Below are positions 5,608-6,369 of a DNA stretch of 6,369 bases, piece after piece. Position numbers and translations under genes: made by a program. Within the stretch, counting starts at the first letter, position 1. Each line of letters starts with the position of its first letter. The DNA is from Promethearchaeota archaeon (GTDB lineage Archaea > Asgardarchaeota > Lokiarchaeia > Sigynarchaeales > SOKP01). The notes under the pieces were generated by a model, which was given only the letters and a program-made list of their open reading frames with translations, ran no database searches and was not told the DNA's origin. The DNA is taken from positions 1 to 6,369 of the forward strand of contig WJKD01000902.1 in assembly GCA_014729315.1 (NCBI GenBank). The letters run 5' to 3'.

Positions 5608-5617
5608 TATAAATATA
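5608..5617 (+). promoter_or_regulatory. TATA-like box upstream of the PAS sensor gene
   Basis: TATAAATATA is the best TATA match in the 123-base gap before the TTG at 5700 and would give a leader of about 60 bases. A weaker GATAATTTA at 5662-5670, about 33 bases before the start, would instead give a near-leaderless mRNA and better fits the lack of an SD. Confidence 0.35.
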
Positions 5618-5699
5618 AGGATTAAGATTAGAAAATAGGAATATAGCCTTTAGAATAAATAGATAATTTAACTCCTATGCATCAACGATAATTCAAATC

Positions 5700-6369
5700 T
5701 TGACTTTCAGTTTAGAAAATATAGATGTCCTTTTCGATTGGTTTCCTCATCCTTTATTTCTATTTAGAATCGAAAATGGAGTTTTAATTCTGATTAAATA
5801 TAATCAAAAATCAGTAGAATTACTTGAAAAAGATTTGAAACAATACTTAAATCGTCCCATTTCTAAAGTTTTAGATAAATTTCCAGTTAGTTTAAGAGAA
5901 ATTTCGAAAAGTTTGAATCAAAAAAAAGATCTAGCAGAAGAAATTGAAGAAGTAGATAAATCTAAAAAAATGGGATATTACATAAAAACAAAACAAATAG
6001 CTGCAAATCATGTTATTTTATATATTGATGATATTACACTACGAAAAAAGACGAAAAAAAGTCTTGAAAAGAAAAAATGTGACTATCTTGAGCCATTAAA
6101 GGAATTCTCTTGTTTATATAGACTATCTAAAATATCTGAGCAACATGATCTGAGTCTCGGAAATTATCTTTCTAAAGTTATTGAATTTATCCCTCGTGCC
6201 TTCCGTTTTCCAGATCTGGCATTTGCTAAAATTACATTTAATGGTAAAAACTATCAAACGGGGAATTTTAAGGAAACAGAATGGAATCTTACTACGAAAA
6301 AAGTAATCCAAGGAGCAAATTTTCAATTTTTAATGGGATATTCGAAAAAAAATTCATTTTGTATAGAAG
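5700..6369 (+). CDS. PAS-domain sensor protein, probably a histidine kinase, 3' end outside the window
   Basis: This open frame of 223 complete codons runs off the right edge. The start is TTG at 5700: the frame is closed by a TAA at 5664-5666, there is no in-frame ATG before codon 91, and the PAS domain begins immediately (NIDVLFDWFPHPLFLF). PAS spans about 8-117, ending in the classic DDITLRKKTKKSLEK linker (110-124). A second soluble domain follows from about 138 to the edge, with LYRLSKISEQ, then VIEFIPRAFRFPDLAFAKI, NGKNYQTGNFKETEW. I recognise this pattern from cytosolic sensor kinases of archaea and bacteria, where it sits between PAS and the kinase core. No signal peptide or membrane segment is seen. 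A histidine kinase core downstream is therefore expected but not visible; a PAS protein with another output domain is the alternative. The gene lies 123 bases after the KptA stop, beyond a T9 terminator, so it is separately transcribed. Confidence 0.78.
   Translation, partial: MTFSLENIDVLFDWFPHPLFLFRIENGVLILIKYNQKSVELLEKDLKQYLNRPISKVLDKFPVSLREISKSLNQKKDLAEEIEEVDKSKKMGYYIKTKQIAANHVILYIDDITLRKKTKKSLEKKKCDYLEPLKEFSCLYRLSKISEQHDLSLGNYLSKVIEFIPRAFRFPDLAFAKITFNGKNYQTGNFKETEWNLTTKKVIQGANFQFLMGYSKKNSFCIE

Noticed and set aside
5677..5691. Four-codon ATG-CAT-CAA-CGA-TAA frame just before the PAS sensor start
   Set aside because: It could be an upstream mini-ORF if the leader is long, but it has no SD, the transcript start is unknown, and so short a frame arises easily by chance.
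6123..6326. Minus-strand open frame at the right edge
   Set aside because: The plus strand here encodes the continuous PAS sensor frame with a recognisable domain; the antisense product matches nothing I know.

Overview
The window is AT-rich and looks archaeal. Several genes have TATA-like boxes about 27-35 bases before a start that lacks a Shine-Dalgarno (SD) sequence, as expected for leaderless or short-leader transcripts. Two others have strong GGTG-type SD sites, and gene ends carry bare T-runs rather than hairpin-plus-U terminators. The gene content agrees: an ADP-forming acyl-CoA synthetase alpha subunit, an iron-sulfur flavoprotein of the methanogen Isf type, an archaeal-length KptA/Tpt1, and a soluble PAS sensor. 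An Asgard (Lokiarchaeia-like) archaeon is my best guess, with a methanogen-related lineage as the alternative. This is inference; the window holds no rRNA or other marker gene.

Layout. Positions 1-56 (minus strand) hold the first 18 codons of a gene running off the left edge. A short divergent promoter region separates it from the acyl-CoA synthetase alpha subunit (143-1588, plus). An HxlR-family regulator (1620-2063, minus) converges on that gene and is divergent from an Isf-like flavoprotein (2249-2956, plus). The regulator/flavoprotein intergenic region contains an 18-bp near-perfect palindrome that is a good operator candidate. An extended SDR epimerase/dehydrogenase (3078-4064) and a metallo-beta-lactamase-fold hydrolase (4075-4878) follow, only 10 bases apart and clearly co-transcribed. 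A KptA/Tpt1 RNA 2'-phosphotransferase-family gene (5010-5576) stands alone, with its own promoter region and a T9 terminator. The right edge (5700-6369) holds the 5' part of a PAS-domain sensor with a TTG start, which runs off the window.

How the genes relate. The best-supported functional module is the HxlR regulator, palindrome and divergent redox flavoprotein, an arrangement typical of electrophile or oxidative-stress switches. The SDR and MBL genes form an operon of unknown substrate. The synthetase alpha subunit needs a beta (ATP-grasp) subunit not seen here; the truncated divergent gene at the left edge is a possible but unproven candidate. I see no CRISPR array, transposon, tRNA or rRNA, and no stretch over 300 bases without a gene. 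The window looks like ordinary chromosome with a few points worth checking rather than an obvious new system.
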